10,220 nt of DNA, taken from NCBI GenBank assembly GCA_947259865.1, contig CAMYNZ010000147.1, positions 1 to 10,220 of the forward strand, read 5' to 3'. Positions 1-7,354 of this stretch are shown piece after piece. Every line of letters begins with the position of its first letter. Position 1 is the first letter of the stretch. Position numbers and translations under genes: made by a program. Under the pieces are notes generated by a model, which worked only from the letters and a program-made list of their open reading frames with translations, made no database searches and was not told the origin of the DNA. Source of the DNA: an uncultured Desulfobacterales bacterium. Lineage in GTDB: Bacteria; Desulfobacterota; Desulfobacteria; Desulfobacterales; G020354645.

Positions 1-450
1 CAGCGCGATGATATCGGCATTGACCTTTTCGGCCTCTTCCAAAAAAGTGAAGGTCGCAATGTCAACACCCAGGTTGGTCACCTTAAACCCTGCCACATTA
101 AGCATGGTGGCCACCAGATCTTTTCCAATGGAGTGCAGATCTCCTTTGACCGTACCGATGACTACATTTCCTTTTGGCTGCAGATCCGGTTTTATCTCCA
201 GAAGTTTAGGCCGAATTATGTCCATGGCCGCAGAGAAGACATCGGCAGCTTTCTGCAGCTCCGGGAGAAACATCTCTCCCGCTTGGAACCGTTTGCCGAC
301 TTCATCCATTGCTGGAGACATGGATTGATTAACAATCTCGTTGATGTCCAATTCTTCATTGATTGCAGCTTCAGCCATCTTTAGGGCTTCTGATTTATCG
401 AGACTTAAAATTCCGTTATACATTGCCTGAATAATTTCCTTTTTTTTCAT
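1..450 (-). CDS. Corrinoid (cobalamin-binding) methyltransferase partner protein, MtmC/MtbC/MttC-like, 3' end cut by window
   Basis: I translated this from the minus strand: ATG at 448-450, open to the window edge, giving 150 residues of a protein normally a little over 200 long. It starts MKKKEIIQAMYNGILSLDKS. The N-terminal helical cap typical of the family is visible (SMSPAMDEVGKRFQAGEMF, about residues 43-61). The B12-binding motif GDLHSIGKDL follows at about 103-112, with His106 expected as the lower axial cobalt ligand. Such proteins carry the methyl group from a substrate-specific methyltransferase to a second methyltransferase acting on folate or CoM. The start is supported by a purine-rich AAAGGA stretch about 10 nt upstream. 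The gene lies 54 nt downstream of the MtmB-like gene on the same strand, so it is very probably its methyl acceptor and in the same operon. Subfamily (MtmC, MtbC or MttC) cannot be assigned from this fragment. Confidence 0.93.
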   Translation of the reverse strand, partial: MKKKEIIQAMYNGILSLDKSEALKMAEAAINEELDINEIVNQSMSPAMDEVGKRFQAGEMFLPELQKAADVFSAAMDIIRPKLLEIKPDLQPKGNVVIGTVKGDLHSIGKDLVATMLNVAGFKVTNLGVDIATFTFLEEAEKVNADIIAL

Positions 451-504
451 AGCTGAACCATCCTTTCTTAAAGTAGATGATATCTTTTCCCAGCCTCGAT
501 TTGT

Positions 505-1872
505 CTAAAATGGGACCCCCAGGTTGGCCACCTCCTGTTTCATTTTTGTATAAAGTTCCAGGTAGGCTGGTTTGGGAAACCCTGTGGTTACCTCAAAACA
601 CTCCTGATAGGGCTTACCTGCAGAAGCGGATGGAAGATTTTCCTCATATTTCGGTACGATGGCTTTGACAATTTTATTGGCCTCTTTGCGATCAATTCGG
701 GGGGCGGCTCTAATCACCTCGGCGCTGTATTGCATCTCCAGGGGAGTTTGGTGGTCAAGTTTGACGGCTTTGGCCGGGATGGGAGTTTGAGCTGAGGACC
801 CTGATGAAATGGCAGTGATGAGGTAGGCCGCAGCCTCATAAAAGTAACTCTCCGTCATGGGGCCGCCGGCCATGTATCCCAGGCTCAGGATAGGAAAAGC
901 GATATTTCGGCTGATGGCCTGACAGCTTGCCCCAACCGCCCACAGCACGCCCCGGGTAGAAGAGCAGGATAAATTGATGTCGATGGGAAAGGCCAGTTGA
1001 TACGATGCCTTCATTGCCAGGATACCAGCAATCACATAAGCTGTGTTGGTTACCGCAACACCCGCCGGTCCGCCGGCATACCCGCCCACAATGGGGGCGC
1101 ATTCAGCACAAACGGATGCGTTCCAGCTGGTTAGATAGGCTACCTTATTCAAGGCTTCAAATCCAATCTTCAATTCCGCCAGAAACCCGACCAGCCAGCC
1201 GTCAGTCGCTCTGGCACCGAATACAGGTCGGCTGGCCGCTATGGTTCCCACTGCAGAGGCGGCCGTCGATATAAAATTAAGGATGGGTAACCCCGGGCGT
1301 CCCACCTGCTGCAGGGCCTGGCGTGCGATATTGTTGGCCTGAATGGATCCGAGGAGTTCTACCGGTGATCCGCCGGTGACCGGGATGTTACGCAGTTTCG
1401 AAAGACAGGGCGCCGCAATCGAATCGGCCTCATGAATTCTTCCATACCCCTCCACCACCCTGAATGCGATCTCCTCCGAAGAGGTGGCAACACCGGAGCC
1501 GACATGGCACCAGGATGGGGCCTGATCATCCGGTTTTCGGGGCTTGAACAGCCTCCTGTCATGATTTTCTCCGAACCAGCAGGCCCCCGGCGCTTCGCGT
1601 ACAGCCGTTAATATTTCTTCCCGGGTAAATTCAATGACTCTCTGGGTGTCGGTACAATACAGACCAACTTCAGCCAGCAAATCAACTGCCGCGCTGTAAA
1701 CGGCGTCTGCCAGGGCATCATCCCGGTTGACCGGATTCTCAAGATCATGAACAATGTCATACTTTTTGGTGAGTTCCATAACCCTGGGAAAAAACAGATC
1801 TCTGTCGAATTTTTCCTCCTGGACCAATGGCCCGGTATTTGCCCGCCGGCAAATTTCTAAAAAATCGATCAT
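505..1872 (-). CDS. MtmB-family (monomethylamine:corrinoid methyltransferase-like) protein without pyrrolysine
   Basis: The 455-residue protein has almost the length of archaeal MtmB (458) and resembles it end to end. Recognisable blocks are GLYCTDTQRVIEFTREEI (about 70-87), a GRPG turn (191-194), LAELKI (231-236), PIVGGYAGG (260-268), AGGPMTES (335-342) and the C-terminus SAGKPYQECFEVTT...NLGVPF. MtmB is a TIM barrel that moves a methyl group from monomethylamine to the Co(I) corrinoid of its partner. In archaeal MtmB an in-frame UAG encodes the catalytic pyrrolysine just after the GRPG segment. Here that stretch (about 200-210, ISTAASAVGT) has no amber codon, and UAG occurs only as the terminal stop. 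Glu257 (AECAP) aligns with a conserved acidic residue of MtmB (DEQMP). The substrate is therefore probably not monomethylamine, by analogy with non-Pyl MttB homologues such as MtgB. The start is set by a strong AGGAGG six nt before the ATG. The corrinoid protein gene follows and a sulfotransferase-like gene precedes it. Confidence 0.9.
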   Translation of the reverse strand: MIDFLEICRRANTGPLVQEEKFDRDLFFPRVMELTKKYDIVHDLENPVNRDDALADAVYSAAVDLLAEVGLYCTDTQRVIEFTREEILTAVREAPGACWFGENHDRRLFKPRKPDDQAPSWCHVGSGVATSSEEIAFRVVEGYGRIHEADSIAAPCLSKLRNIPVTGGSPVELLGSIQANNIARQALQQVGRPGLPILNFISTAASAVGTIAASRPVFGARATDGWLVGFLAELKIGFEALNKVAYLTSWNASVCAECAPIVGGYAGGPAGVAVTNTAYVIAGILAMKASYQLAFPIDINLSCSSTRGVLWAVGASCQAISRNIAFPILSLGYMAGGPMTESYFYEAAAYLITAISSGSSAQTPIPAKAVKLDHQTPLEMQYSAEVIRAAPRIDRKEANKIVKAIVPKYEENLPSASAGKPYQECFEVTTGFPKPAYLELYTKMKQEVANLGVPF

Positions 1873-1913
1873 CAGCCACCTCCTTTAAAAAATTCACCCG
1901 TTGAGCCTATTGC

Positions 1914-1930
1914 TCCCGCTTATAGCGGGA
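1914..1930 (-). other. Intergenic stem-loop between sulfotransferase-like and mtmB-like genes
   Basis: A perfect 6-bp stem (TCCCGC/GCGGGA) with a 5-nt loop starts directly after the sulfotransferase stop codon and about 40 nt before the mtmB-like start. No U-tract follows on the minus strand, so it is not a classical intrinsic terminator. It may be an mRNA processing or stability element that sets different levels of the two genes, or a weak attenuator. The structure is seen; its role is inferred. Confidence 0.4.
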
Positions 1931-2674
1931 TTAAAATTCGGAATTTATGCGCTGGGCAAAGAGTTTTTGATAAAAGGGTAGGTGAAAGTTATAATAGTCC
2001 CGCAAGTTGGATTTATCGTCGAGCCCAAAATCGAATTTTTCCAGACTTTTTTGAATCCCGCCACTCTCGGTGGCATCCACATGCCACTCTTTCCATGAAT
2101 CCCACTCTTTGATGTGCTTGCCGGCTTCCCAGCTGAGGGCCTCGGCGATGAAGGGAATATCAACCGCCTTGCAATAGGAAAGCGTCAGGCCCTCGGGATC
2201 ATCTTCCAGCTCATCGGCATCGATGACCACCGGCGTGGTAGCGGTCACTTCTTTGACCTTTTCAAACAGTCTGAACTCCAGCTCGATGCCGATCTCCTCA
2301 TTGGTCACATCCGAATTCATTACGTAGTTTGAAAGGACGGTTTTTTCCGGCTCTCGGATAAGGAAGGTGTTGGTCATCTGTTTGAGAAAATCGGGGTCCT
2401 GGATGACGTGGTCAAAGGGATGATAGCACATATCTTTGAAAAACACGGGCGCTTTTTCGGCCTCGCTGAGAATCCAGTCTTTGATATCCGGGTAACTCAT
2501 GGGGGCGTTGGGATCGATGTGCTGGCCCGGGCAATCAACCCTTTTTTCATAGACATAATACAACGGGCTGAAGGGTTCGTGCAGTACCTTGAAATCGCCT
2601 CTTTCAATAAATACTCTTTCGAACGCGGTGGAAATGGATCTGGGGTGGACCCAGAATGCGATGATTCGGTTCAT
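1931..2674 (-). CDS. Sulfotransferase-like P-loop protein
   Basis: This 247-residue soluble protein has both PAPS-binding signatures of the sulfotransferase superfamily. The 5'-phosphosulfate loop is HPRSISTAFERVF (10-22), at the N-terminal beta strand. The 3'-phosphate motif is FLIREPEKTVLSNY (104-117), with the conserved Arg107 and Ser116. PAPS-dependent enzymes transfer a sulfuryl group to hydroxyls or amines, but some members of this fold act on other nucleotides or are uncharacterised. I chose the ATG at 2672-2674 (MNRIIAFWVHPRS) because an AGGAGGG stands 5 nt before it. The in-frame ATG 66 nt upstream would add 22 residues that do not look like part of the fold. It precedes the mtmB-like gene by 58 nt on the same strand and probably shares its promoter. 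The acceptor substrate is unknown. Confidence 0.8.
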   Translation of the reverse strand: MNRIIAFWVHPRSISTAFERVFIERGDFKVLHEPFSPLYYVYEKRVDCPGQHIDPNAPMSYPDIKDWILSEAEKAPVFFKDMCYHPFDHVIQDPDFLKQMTNTFLIREPEKTVLSNYVMNSDVTNEEIGIELEFRLFEKVKEVTATTPVVIDADELEDDPEGLTLSYCKAVDIPFIAEALSWEAGKHIKEWDSWKEWHVDATESGGIQKSLEKFDFGLDDKSNLRDYYNFHLPFYQKLFAQRINSEF

Positions 2675-2753
2675 TTCGCCCTCCTCTGTTCTTTTACTGA
2701 GCTTGAAAGCCAACGACCACCCGCCGACAGCCTGGGTCATAATCCCTCAAATC

Positions 2754-2801
2754 CGTCATTCCGGCGCGTGCGCCGCTTCGCGGGACTTGGCCGGGATGAC
2801 G
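2754..2801. repeat. Dispersed hairpin repeat (cgtcattccggc type)
   Basis: Arms 2754-2765 and 2790-2801 are 12-nt inverted repeats with one mismatch (cgtcattccggc / gccgggatgacg) around a GC-rich 24-nt centre. Short palindromes with gtcattcc...ggaatgac ends are common, multi-copy intergenic elements in proteobacterial genomes. This one sits just upstream of the sulfotransferase operon. No coding function is apparent. Copy number in this genome cannot be seen from the window. Confidence 0.6.
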
Positions 2802-2844
2802 AATTGCGACACAGCCTCAGAGCGGGTGGCTTGAATTGCTGCCG

Positions 2845-2870
2845 AAAAAACAAAAGCACTTCAGTGCTTT
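2845..2870 (-). terminator. Rho-independent terminator of the methyltransferase-RibK-CDF unit
   Basis: On the minus strand a perfect hairpin (2853-2870, AAAGCAC stem with a 4-nt loop) is followed by a T-rich tract (TTTTGTTTTTT). It lies about 75 nt past the stop codon of the cation diffusion facilitator gene and upstream of the sulfotransferase start, separating the two minus-strand units. Confidence 0.7.
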
Positions 2871-2943
2871 AAGCGGTGCAATTACAACCGGGTGCGGAGC
2901 ACACGGTTTGTGAGGCAAGAGATCAGCCGTTATGATCTGATTC

Positions 2944-3966
2944 TCACTTATCTGTTTTTTGCTTTTTTTTAAAAAACTTGCCGGAGCCCTTATGAAGCGT
3001 CAACGTTTCAAGGCTCCAGACGGTCTTTTCTTTAGCCGGTTCCTGACGCAGTTGACATTCATGATTCCGGCAAATCGGGCATTCCTGATCGATACAGGGG
3101 TCCATGTGTATAAGCGCACTGGCCTTGCCCCCAAAATGATCGACAATGATTTTTTCCAATGACTTGGCTTCTGCATGGGCATCATCGAGCATAAAATCCT
3201 TCGGCAACACCATATGCAAATCGATATGAATATGATCACCTGACCGCCAGGCGCGCAGCTGGTGAACGTCGATCCAGTGGTCCCGGCGATTTTTAATGAT
3301 CAGGTTTGAAACCCGGTTTAACAATTCAGGGCTGGCCGCATCCATGAGACCTCGAAAAGACTGCCGCACCAGACCGGTTCCGGTGACCAGGATCTGGACA
3401 CCCACCAGGCAGGCGATGATACCATCCAGCCGATTCCAGCCGGTCAAATAAACCACCAACAGACCCAGGAAAACTCCTGCCGACGTATATACATCCGTCA
3501 ACACGTGTTTGCCGTCAGCAATTAAGGTAATGGAATCGGTTTTGCGGCCAATGCGAACAAGTCCGGTGCCGAGAACAAAGTTTGTGACGCTGGCACCCAC
3601 CAAAATCAGCATGCCGCCCTGCAGATGCGGCAGATCGTGGGGACTTAGGATGTGGGAAATACCGGTTTTGAAGATCCCAAAGGCGGCCAGGATAATCAGG
3701 GCACCTTCAAAGCCTGCCGAAAAAAACTCGATTTTTCCGTGTCCATAGGGATGGCTGGTGTCCGGCGGCCGGGCCGCCAGTATAATACTGCCCATCGCAA
3801 AAGCACTGGCCACCACGTTGATAATGGATTCCAATGCATCAGAAAGAATGGCGGATGAATGGGTGAGTCGGTAGGCATAAAACTTCATCCCCATCAATAG
3901 CGCGCCTATGACAAAGGAGAGGCTGATGGCCACCAGACGTGTTCGTTGGATATTCTTCATGGGCAC
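2944..3966 (-). CDS. Cation diffusion facilitator (CDF) family transporter with Cys-rich C-terminal tail
   Basis: The 340-residue inner-membrane protein shows about six hydrophobic segments in the N-terminal 205 residues. TM2 carries the CDF pattern SSAILSDALESIINV (Asp43, Glu46, Asn50). TM5 carries ADGKHVLTDVYTS (His154, Asp158), the HxxxD half of the transport site. A typical HPYGHGKIE loop is at 72-80. The cytosolic ferredoxin-like metal domain follows (about 213-290, with GDHIHIDLHMVL). After it comes a Cys/His cluster, HMDPCIDQECPICRNHEC (287-304), and a lysine-rich tail. CDFs export divalent cations (Zn, Fe, Mn, Co or Cd) by proton antiport; the metal cannot be fixed from sequence. The start is uncertain: GTG at 3964-3966 has an AAGG at good spacing, and ATG at 3958-3960 is two codons in. 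It is the last gene of its unit, 24 nt after the DUF120 gene. Confidence 0.92.
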   Translation of the reverse strand: MPMKNIQRTRLVAISLSFVIGALLMGMKFYAYRLTHSSAILSDALESIINVVASAFAMGSIILAARPPDTSHPYGHGKIEFFSAGFEGALIILAAFGIFKTGISHILSPHDLPHLQGGMLILVGASVTNFVLGTGLVRIGRKTDSITLIADGKHVLTDVYTSAGVFLGLLVVYLTGWNRLDGIIACLVGVQILVTGTGLVRQSFRGLMDAASPELLNRVSNLIIKNRRDHWIDVHQLRAWRSGDHIHIDLHMVLPKDFMLDDAHAEAKSLEKIIVDHFGGKASALIHMDPCIDQECPICRNHECQLRQEPAKEKTVWSLETLTLHKGSGKFFKKKQKTDK

Positions 3967-3990
3967 TGCGACGGCCTTAATCTGATGTTG

Positions 3991-4392
3991 TTAAATGTCA
4001 TCGATAACCAGGCTGATGGAATCACCATCTGCCACCCCCAGTTTTTCTTTAAGATTTACGGGCGCTATAACCTCGACAATGTTCTTGCCGTGAACGCGAA
4101 CCTCCGCTGCCGGCATGATGATTGCGCCGCGGACGCCTGCTATTAAGACGGGAATGCCTTTGCCGGAACAAAATGCGGTATCCGGAGGAATGAATTCGGG
4201 GCCTTCTTCATTTTCCAGCACCTCAACTTCCGGGATCTTATCTGTTGAAATCTCAATATTAAGTGTTCCCGGGTAAGGTTTGAAACCCAGTTTTTCCCGG
4301 CATTGTTCTTGAAACCAATCCAGCCGGGTAAAAAAAGCGCCCTGCCCCACGCCGCTGACAATTTTACCGGTTAAAATCCGTTGTTTACTCAC
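3991..4392 (-). CDS. DUF120 / CTP-dependent riboflavin kinase-like protein (archaeal RibK type)
   Basis: The whole 133-residue protein matches the archaeal CTP-dependent riboflavin kinase fold (cradle-loop barrel). It has the nucleotide loop GKIVSGVGQGAFFT (9-22), the signature GFKPYPGTLNIEI (36-48) and the C-terminal IAPVNLKEKLGVADGDSISL (109-128). In archaea this enzyme phosphorylates riboflavin to FMN using CTP; most bacteria use the unrelated ATP-dependent RibF instead. Activity here is inferred from motif conservation, and a regulatory or binding role is possible. The start is GTG at 4390-4392, one base after the stop of the upstream methyltransferase gene, with a GTGGAAA purine stretch in front, so translation is probably coupled. 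The neighbouring divergent gene encodes an FMN-binding-type protein. Confidence 0.85.
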   Translation of the reverse strand: MSKQRILTGKIVSGVGQGAFFTRLDWFQEQCREKLGFKPYPGTLNIEISTDKIPEVEVLENEEGPEFIPPDTAFCSGKGIPVLIAGVRGAIIMPAAEVRVHGKNIVEVIAPVNLKEKLGVADGDSISLVIDDI

Positions 4393-4393
4393 T

Positions 4394-5056
4394 TTATTTC
4401 CACAATTTTATTTTTATCTCATCCTTCACTTTGTCTATATTATAATTCGTGAATTGGGTTGCTTTGATCATAGCCGTGATCTGATCGGTTTCATAAGTTT
4501 TGATCGGTTTATGAAGCCCGAACAGTCCAAAACCCCATAAGAAAAAACGCTCGCGGAAATTCAGCGACGCTTTCCACTTCTTTCTGTCGATCTGGGAGGC
4601 TACTTTGGCCGGATCATATATCCAGGCCTCACCGCCCTTTTTCAATACCCGGTATATTTCTGTTAAAACTTTTACGGGATCCTTCAGGGAATGAAGCATT
4701 CCGGTGCTCATCGCCATATCAAAGACATTTGCATCAAATTGCAGCCTGGCCGCATTTCCTACCTGAAACGTCAGTCTATCGCTAAAACCGGCTTGGGCGG
4801 CATTTACCCGAGCCATATGAATTAATTTGCGACTTAAGTCAATACCGATTATTCGGATGTGGGGTGACCTTTTGGCTATCTCGATGGGAAGATATCCCGG
4901 CCCGGTGCCCAGATCCAGAATCGTGCCTTCCGTTTTACCCGAAACTATCTCATCGGCCAGTGGCCGATAATAGCGATCGATAACCATCCGGGTGGCTTTT
5001 TCATAAGCGGTTGCCAGAACACCGGGTATGCGTTCAATTTTTATCCACTGTTTCAT
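4394..5056 (-). CDS. Class I SAM-dependent methyltransferase (Methyltransf_11/25 type)
   Basis: This 220-residue Rossmann-fold methyltransferase has a clear SAM-binding motif I, ILDLGTGPGYLPIEIA (46-61). The acidic end of strand beta2 is IIGIDLS (69-75). Motif IV is DMAMSTGMLHSLKDP (113-127), and a post-motif region EIYRVLKKGGEAWIYD (133-148) follows. These enzymes methylate small molecules, lipids, quinones or proteins; nothing here specifies the acceptor. It is the first gene of the minus-strand unit that continues with the DUF120 riboflavin kinase-like and CDF genes. The ATG at 5054-5056 has only a weak AGG upstream, so the start is plausible rather than certain. Confidence 0.87.
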   Translation of the reverse strand: MKQWIKIERIPGVLATAYEKATRMVIDRYYRPLADEIVSGKTEGTILDLGTGPGYLPIEIAKRSPHIRIIGIDLSRKLIHMARVNAAQAGFSDRLTFQVGNAARLQFDANVFDMAMSTGMLHSLKDPVKVLTEIYRVLKKGGEAWIYDPAKVASQIDRKKWKASLNFRERFFLWGFGLFGLHKPIKTYETDQITAMIKATQFTNYNIDKVKDEIKIKLWK

Positions 5057-5295
5057 TATGGACAGCCTGTTGTTCTTTTCAGTATTTCACGATGAGCCAG
5101 ATAAAATAATTAAGGTTTTCTCCACTTTAGTTGGAGCGAAGGGTTTAGTTTGCTTTAATTGTACAAAACTAATCCAGACATGATCCATAAATTATAACCC
5201 AGTCAAAATTTACGGTTTACAGTTCTCTCCGGATTATATAAGAATCGGGTTAAATATATGGGGCATCATATGAAATTAAGAAGGAGGTATCAACA
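5057..5295. promoter_or_regulatory. Divergent intergenic region with candidate promoters
   Basis: This AT-rich 239-nt gap lies between divergently transcribed genes. On the minus strand there is a perfect TATAAT at 5191-5196 but only a weak -35. On the plus strand TTTACA at 5216-5221 with TATAAG at 5237-5242 (15-nt spacing) could serve the flavin-reductase-like gene. A short hairpin (CTCCA/TGGAG, 5120-5136) lies in the minus-strand leader. No convincing riboswitch structure (for example FMN or cobalamin) was recognised. Individual promoter assignments are weak. Confidence 0.3.
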
Positions 5296-5775
5296 ATGAA
5301 TAAAGAAAATAATGTATTCGGCTGGCTTCCGTGTTCCGTTGTTTTTGTGAGCACTGCCCATGGCGAAGAACGGGACATCATGACGGCCACCGCAATGTTT
5401 GTATCCGAAAAAGAGCCTTTGTTACTCATTAGTGTTGCTAAAAATCATCTGACCGAAAAACTAATAACCCATTCCGGAAAGTTTACTGTGGTGATTGCCG
5501 GGCAAGGTCAGAGGCAGCTGGCATTGCAACTGGGCAGTTTAAAAGGTGAGGGTGTCGATAAATTTGAACACTTTTCCGTAAAAACTATTCCCGCTGCAAC
5601 GGGCGAGGCGCTGATTCCGGATGGCGCTGCATCCTGGTTGACGTGTGAGATCGAAAGCAGCCAGGAAATCACAGGCTACCGGCTTTTTATCGGCCGGGTG
5701 ATAAAACAAAATGACACGGGTAAACCGCCGCTGGTATGGCAAAAAGATGGGTTTTTTTCTTTAACGCCGGTGTGA
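5296..5775 (+). CDS. Flavin reductase-like domain (FMN-binding split barrel) protein
   Basis: The 159-residue protein resembles the flavin reductase-like / flavoredoxin family (PF01613). After the first strand comes ERDIMTATAMFVSEKEPLLL (about 25-44), then a KNHLTEKLITHSGKFTVVI block (48-66), the order typical of the FMN-binding site and dimer interface. The C-terminal third (SWLTCEIESSQEITGYRLFIGRV) matches the family's closing strands. Members bind FMN tightly and act in electron transfer or as NAD(P)H:flavin reductases. It is slightly shorter than flavoredoxin (about 190 residues). The start is fixed by a near-perfect AAGGAGG 8 nt before the ATG. It is divergent from the unit containing a riboflavin kinase-like gene. 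Confidence 0.85.
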   Translation: MNKENNVFGWLPCSVVFVSTAHGEERDIMTATAMFVSEKEPLLLISVAKNHLTEKLITHSGKFTVVIAGQGQRQLALQLGSLKGEGVDKFEHFSVKTIPAATGEALIPDGAASWLTCEIESSQEITGYRLFIGRVIKQNDTGKPPLVWQKDGFFSLTPV

Positions 5776-5837
5776 ATGGAGGAGCCGGTAGAAAGAAAGC
5801 TGGTTTTCGAAGATAAAGGATAAAACGATATACCATC

Positions 5838-5852
5838 GCGGCTGGAAGCCGC
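5838..5852. repeat. REP-like palindrome (gcggct-gga-agccgc)
   Basis: A perfect 6-bp GC stem with a 3-nt loop is followed by tcccaca. This resembles the 'gcggctggaagccgctcccac' class of short interspersed palindromes that occur in many copies in some bacterial genomes. It sits in the 160-nt gap between the flavin-reductase-like and UPF0261 genes. It could stabilise or partly terminate the upstream transcript. Copy number cannot be judged here. Confidence 0.5.
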
Positions 5853-5935
5853 TCCCACAGTGGTTAAAGACGATAAACTGGTTTGAATTCATAAAACAAA
5901 ATCTTCAAAAACTATCAAAACTTCAAGGATTCACG

Positions 5936-7150
5936 ATGAAAAAGAAGGCCGCCATAGCCGTCGTCGGCACATTCGATTCCAAGGCAGAAGAACACCTTTT
6001 TCTCAAAACTCGCATTGAGAAAGGCGGATTAGCGGCATTGACAATACATGTGGGCACCAAAACCGCGTCTCCGGTACCGGTTGATTTAGACCTGTATGAT
6101 TGGATGAGAAAGGAAAACAGATCTGCTCTCGAGAGCCGCGATAAAGCAATCAGCGCCATGATTGTGGAAGCCCGGATACGGATTAAAAATTTATACCAGA
6201 GTAAGGATATATTCGGGATTATATCGGCCGGTGGTGGCACCGGTACCCATATCGGGACCCGTATCATGCATGCGCTTCCCCTGGGGGTGCCAAAGGTTAT
6301 GATTTCAACGGTGGCATCCCGCAACATGGCCGAAGTAGTGGGTACCAGAGATATTACAATGATCCATAGCGTGGCGGATCTGCTCGGTGTAAACAGTATT
6401 TCAGGCCGAATTTTGGATCAGGCGGCGGCCGCCATTTGCGGCATGGTCCAAAGTCATTGGGAACCTGAAGTAAAGAAAAAGCGTATTGCCCTGCCCTTTT
6501 TTGGATTTATTACGCAGGGTGCCGAGGCTACCCGGATGGCATTGGAAAAACTGGGGTACGAGGTGGTTGCATTCCATGCCAATGGTACCGGCGGAATGGC
6601 GATGGAGGAACTGGCCAGGGAGGGATATTTTGATGGTATCCTGGACTTTGCCACCCATGAGTTGGCAGATGACCTAAAAGACGGTTACTGCGGTGGCATT
6701 GGACCTGAACGGTTTGAACCGGTTGCAAACAGATCCATACCGCGTTTAATCGTTCCCGGAGGTCTGGATTGTGCCGTTCTGGAATTCACGCGCCATGATA
6801 TCCCCCATCAATACAAAGACCGTAAAATATTTTTTTATGACTTCCGATCTGCAATACGGCTCGACGTTGAGGAAACTAAAATATTGGCAAATCAACTGGC
6901 AGAAAGAATTAACCCCGATCCGGGCAATGTAAAGATTTTGGTTCCTACAAACGGCTGGTCGGAAGCTGACCGGCAAGGTGGCCCTTTATATGATCCGGAA
7001 ATGAATCAATTGTTCACGCAACGGCTAAAACAATTGCTCAACCCACAAATAGAAATCCAGGAAGTAGATCATCACATCAACGATGCTGCTTTCGGTGAGA
7101 TTGCTGCAAATGTCATGGATGAAATGGTGCGCGGCAAACAAAAAGGTTAG
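5936..7150 (+). CDS. UPF0261 / Tm-1-like ATP-binding domain protein
   Basis: The 404-residue protein has the normal full length of the UPF0261 family (PF06792). Diagnostic segments are the N-terminal VVGTFDSKAEEHLFLKTRI (8-26), a glycine-rich ISAGGGTGTHIGTRIM (95-110) followed by PLGVPKVMISTVAS (114-127), the mid-domain GTGGMAMEELAREGYFDGI (about 217-235), IVPGGLDCAVLEF and the C-terminal VPTNGWSEADRQGGPLYDPE. In the tomato Tm-1 protein the N-terminal domain binds ATP and tobamovirus helicase; the bacterial function is not established. In many bacteria the gene neighbours a TIM-barrel partner, which is absent here; a DUF89 gene follows instead. The start is supported by AAGGA 6 nt before the ATG. 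Confidence 0.9.
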   Translation: MKKKAAIAVVGTFDSKAEEHLFLKTRIEKGGLAALTIHVGTKTASPVPVDLDLYDWMRKENRSALESRDKAISAMIVEARIRIKNLYQSKDIFGIISAGGGTGTHIGTRIMHALPLGVPKVMISTVASRNMAEVVGTRDITMIHSVADLLGVNSISGRILDQAAAAICGMVQSHWEPEVKKKRIALPFFGFITQGAEATRMALEKLGYEVVAFHANGTGGMAMEELAREGYFDGILDFATHELADDLKDGYCGGIGPERFEPVANRSIPRLIVPGGLDCAVLEFTRHDIPHQYKDRKIFFYDFRSAIRLDVEETKILANQLAERINPDPGNVKILVPTNGWSEADRQGGPLYDPEMNQLFTQRLKQLLNPQIEIQEVDHHINDAAFGEIAANVMDEMVRGKQKG

Positions 7151-7209
7151 AATATTATAAGCATCACCTCAACTGGATAGCTTGGATAAGAAACTATTGC
7201 GAGTTGCGT

Positions 7210-7258
7210 GTTTCGAGTTACGGGTTGAAAAATTAACGCGTAACCCGCAACACGAAAC
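7210..7258. repeat. Imperfect inverted repeat, likely dispersed element
   Basis: Two 17-nt arms (7210-7226 and 7242-7258) match as inverted copies with two mismatches around a 15-nt loop. The left arm is preceded by a related stretch (gagttgcgtg), so the element seems built of degenerate gttgcgtg/gttacggg units. It fills the gap between the UPF0261 and DUF89 genes. It resembles intergenic palindromes repeated across some deltaproteobacterial genomes, which I cannot confirm here. The stem could also weaken transcription into the DUF89 gene. Confidence 0.55.
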
Positions 7259-7354
7259 GATTGTTTTTGCCAATGCTCCGGATACCTTTTACCGGCAAAA
7301 CCACTTAAATTTGACCACGCTTAAAGGACGCGGTTATCAAGATAGGAAACAATT

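Noticed and set aside
505..507. TAG at the end of the MtmB-like gene as a possible pyrrolysine codon
   Set aside because: The protein already ends at the place where archaeal MtmB ends (NLGVPF versus LGLVF), and the pyrrolysine site of MtmB lies near the middle of the protein.
2408..2872. Plus-strand ORF of 154 codons opposite the sulfotransferase-like gene
   Set aside because: It is antisense to a well-supported coding region, runs through the dispersed hairpin repeat and terminator, and has no recognisable domain.
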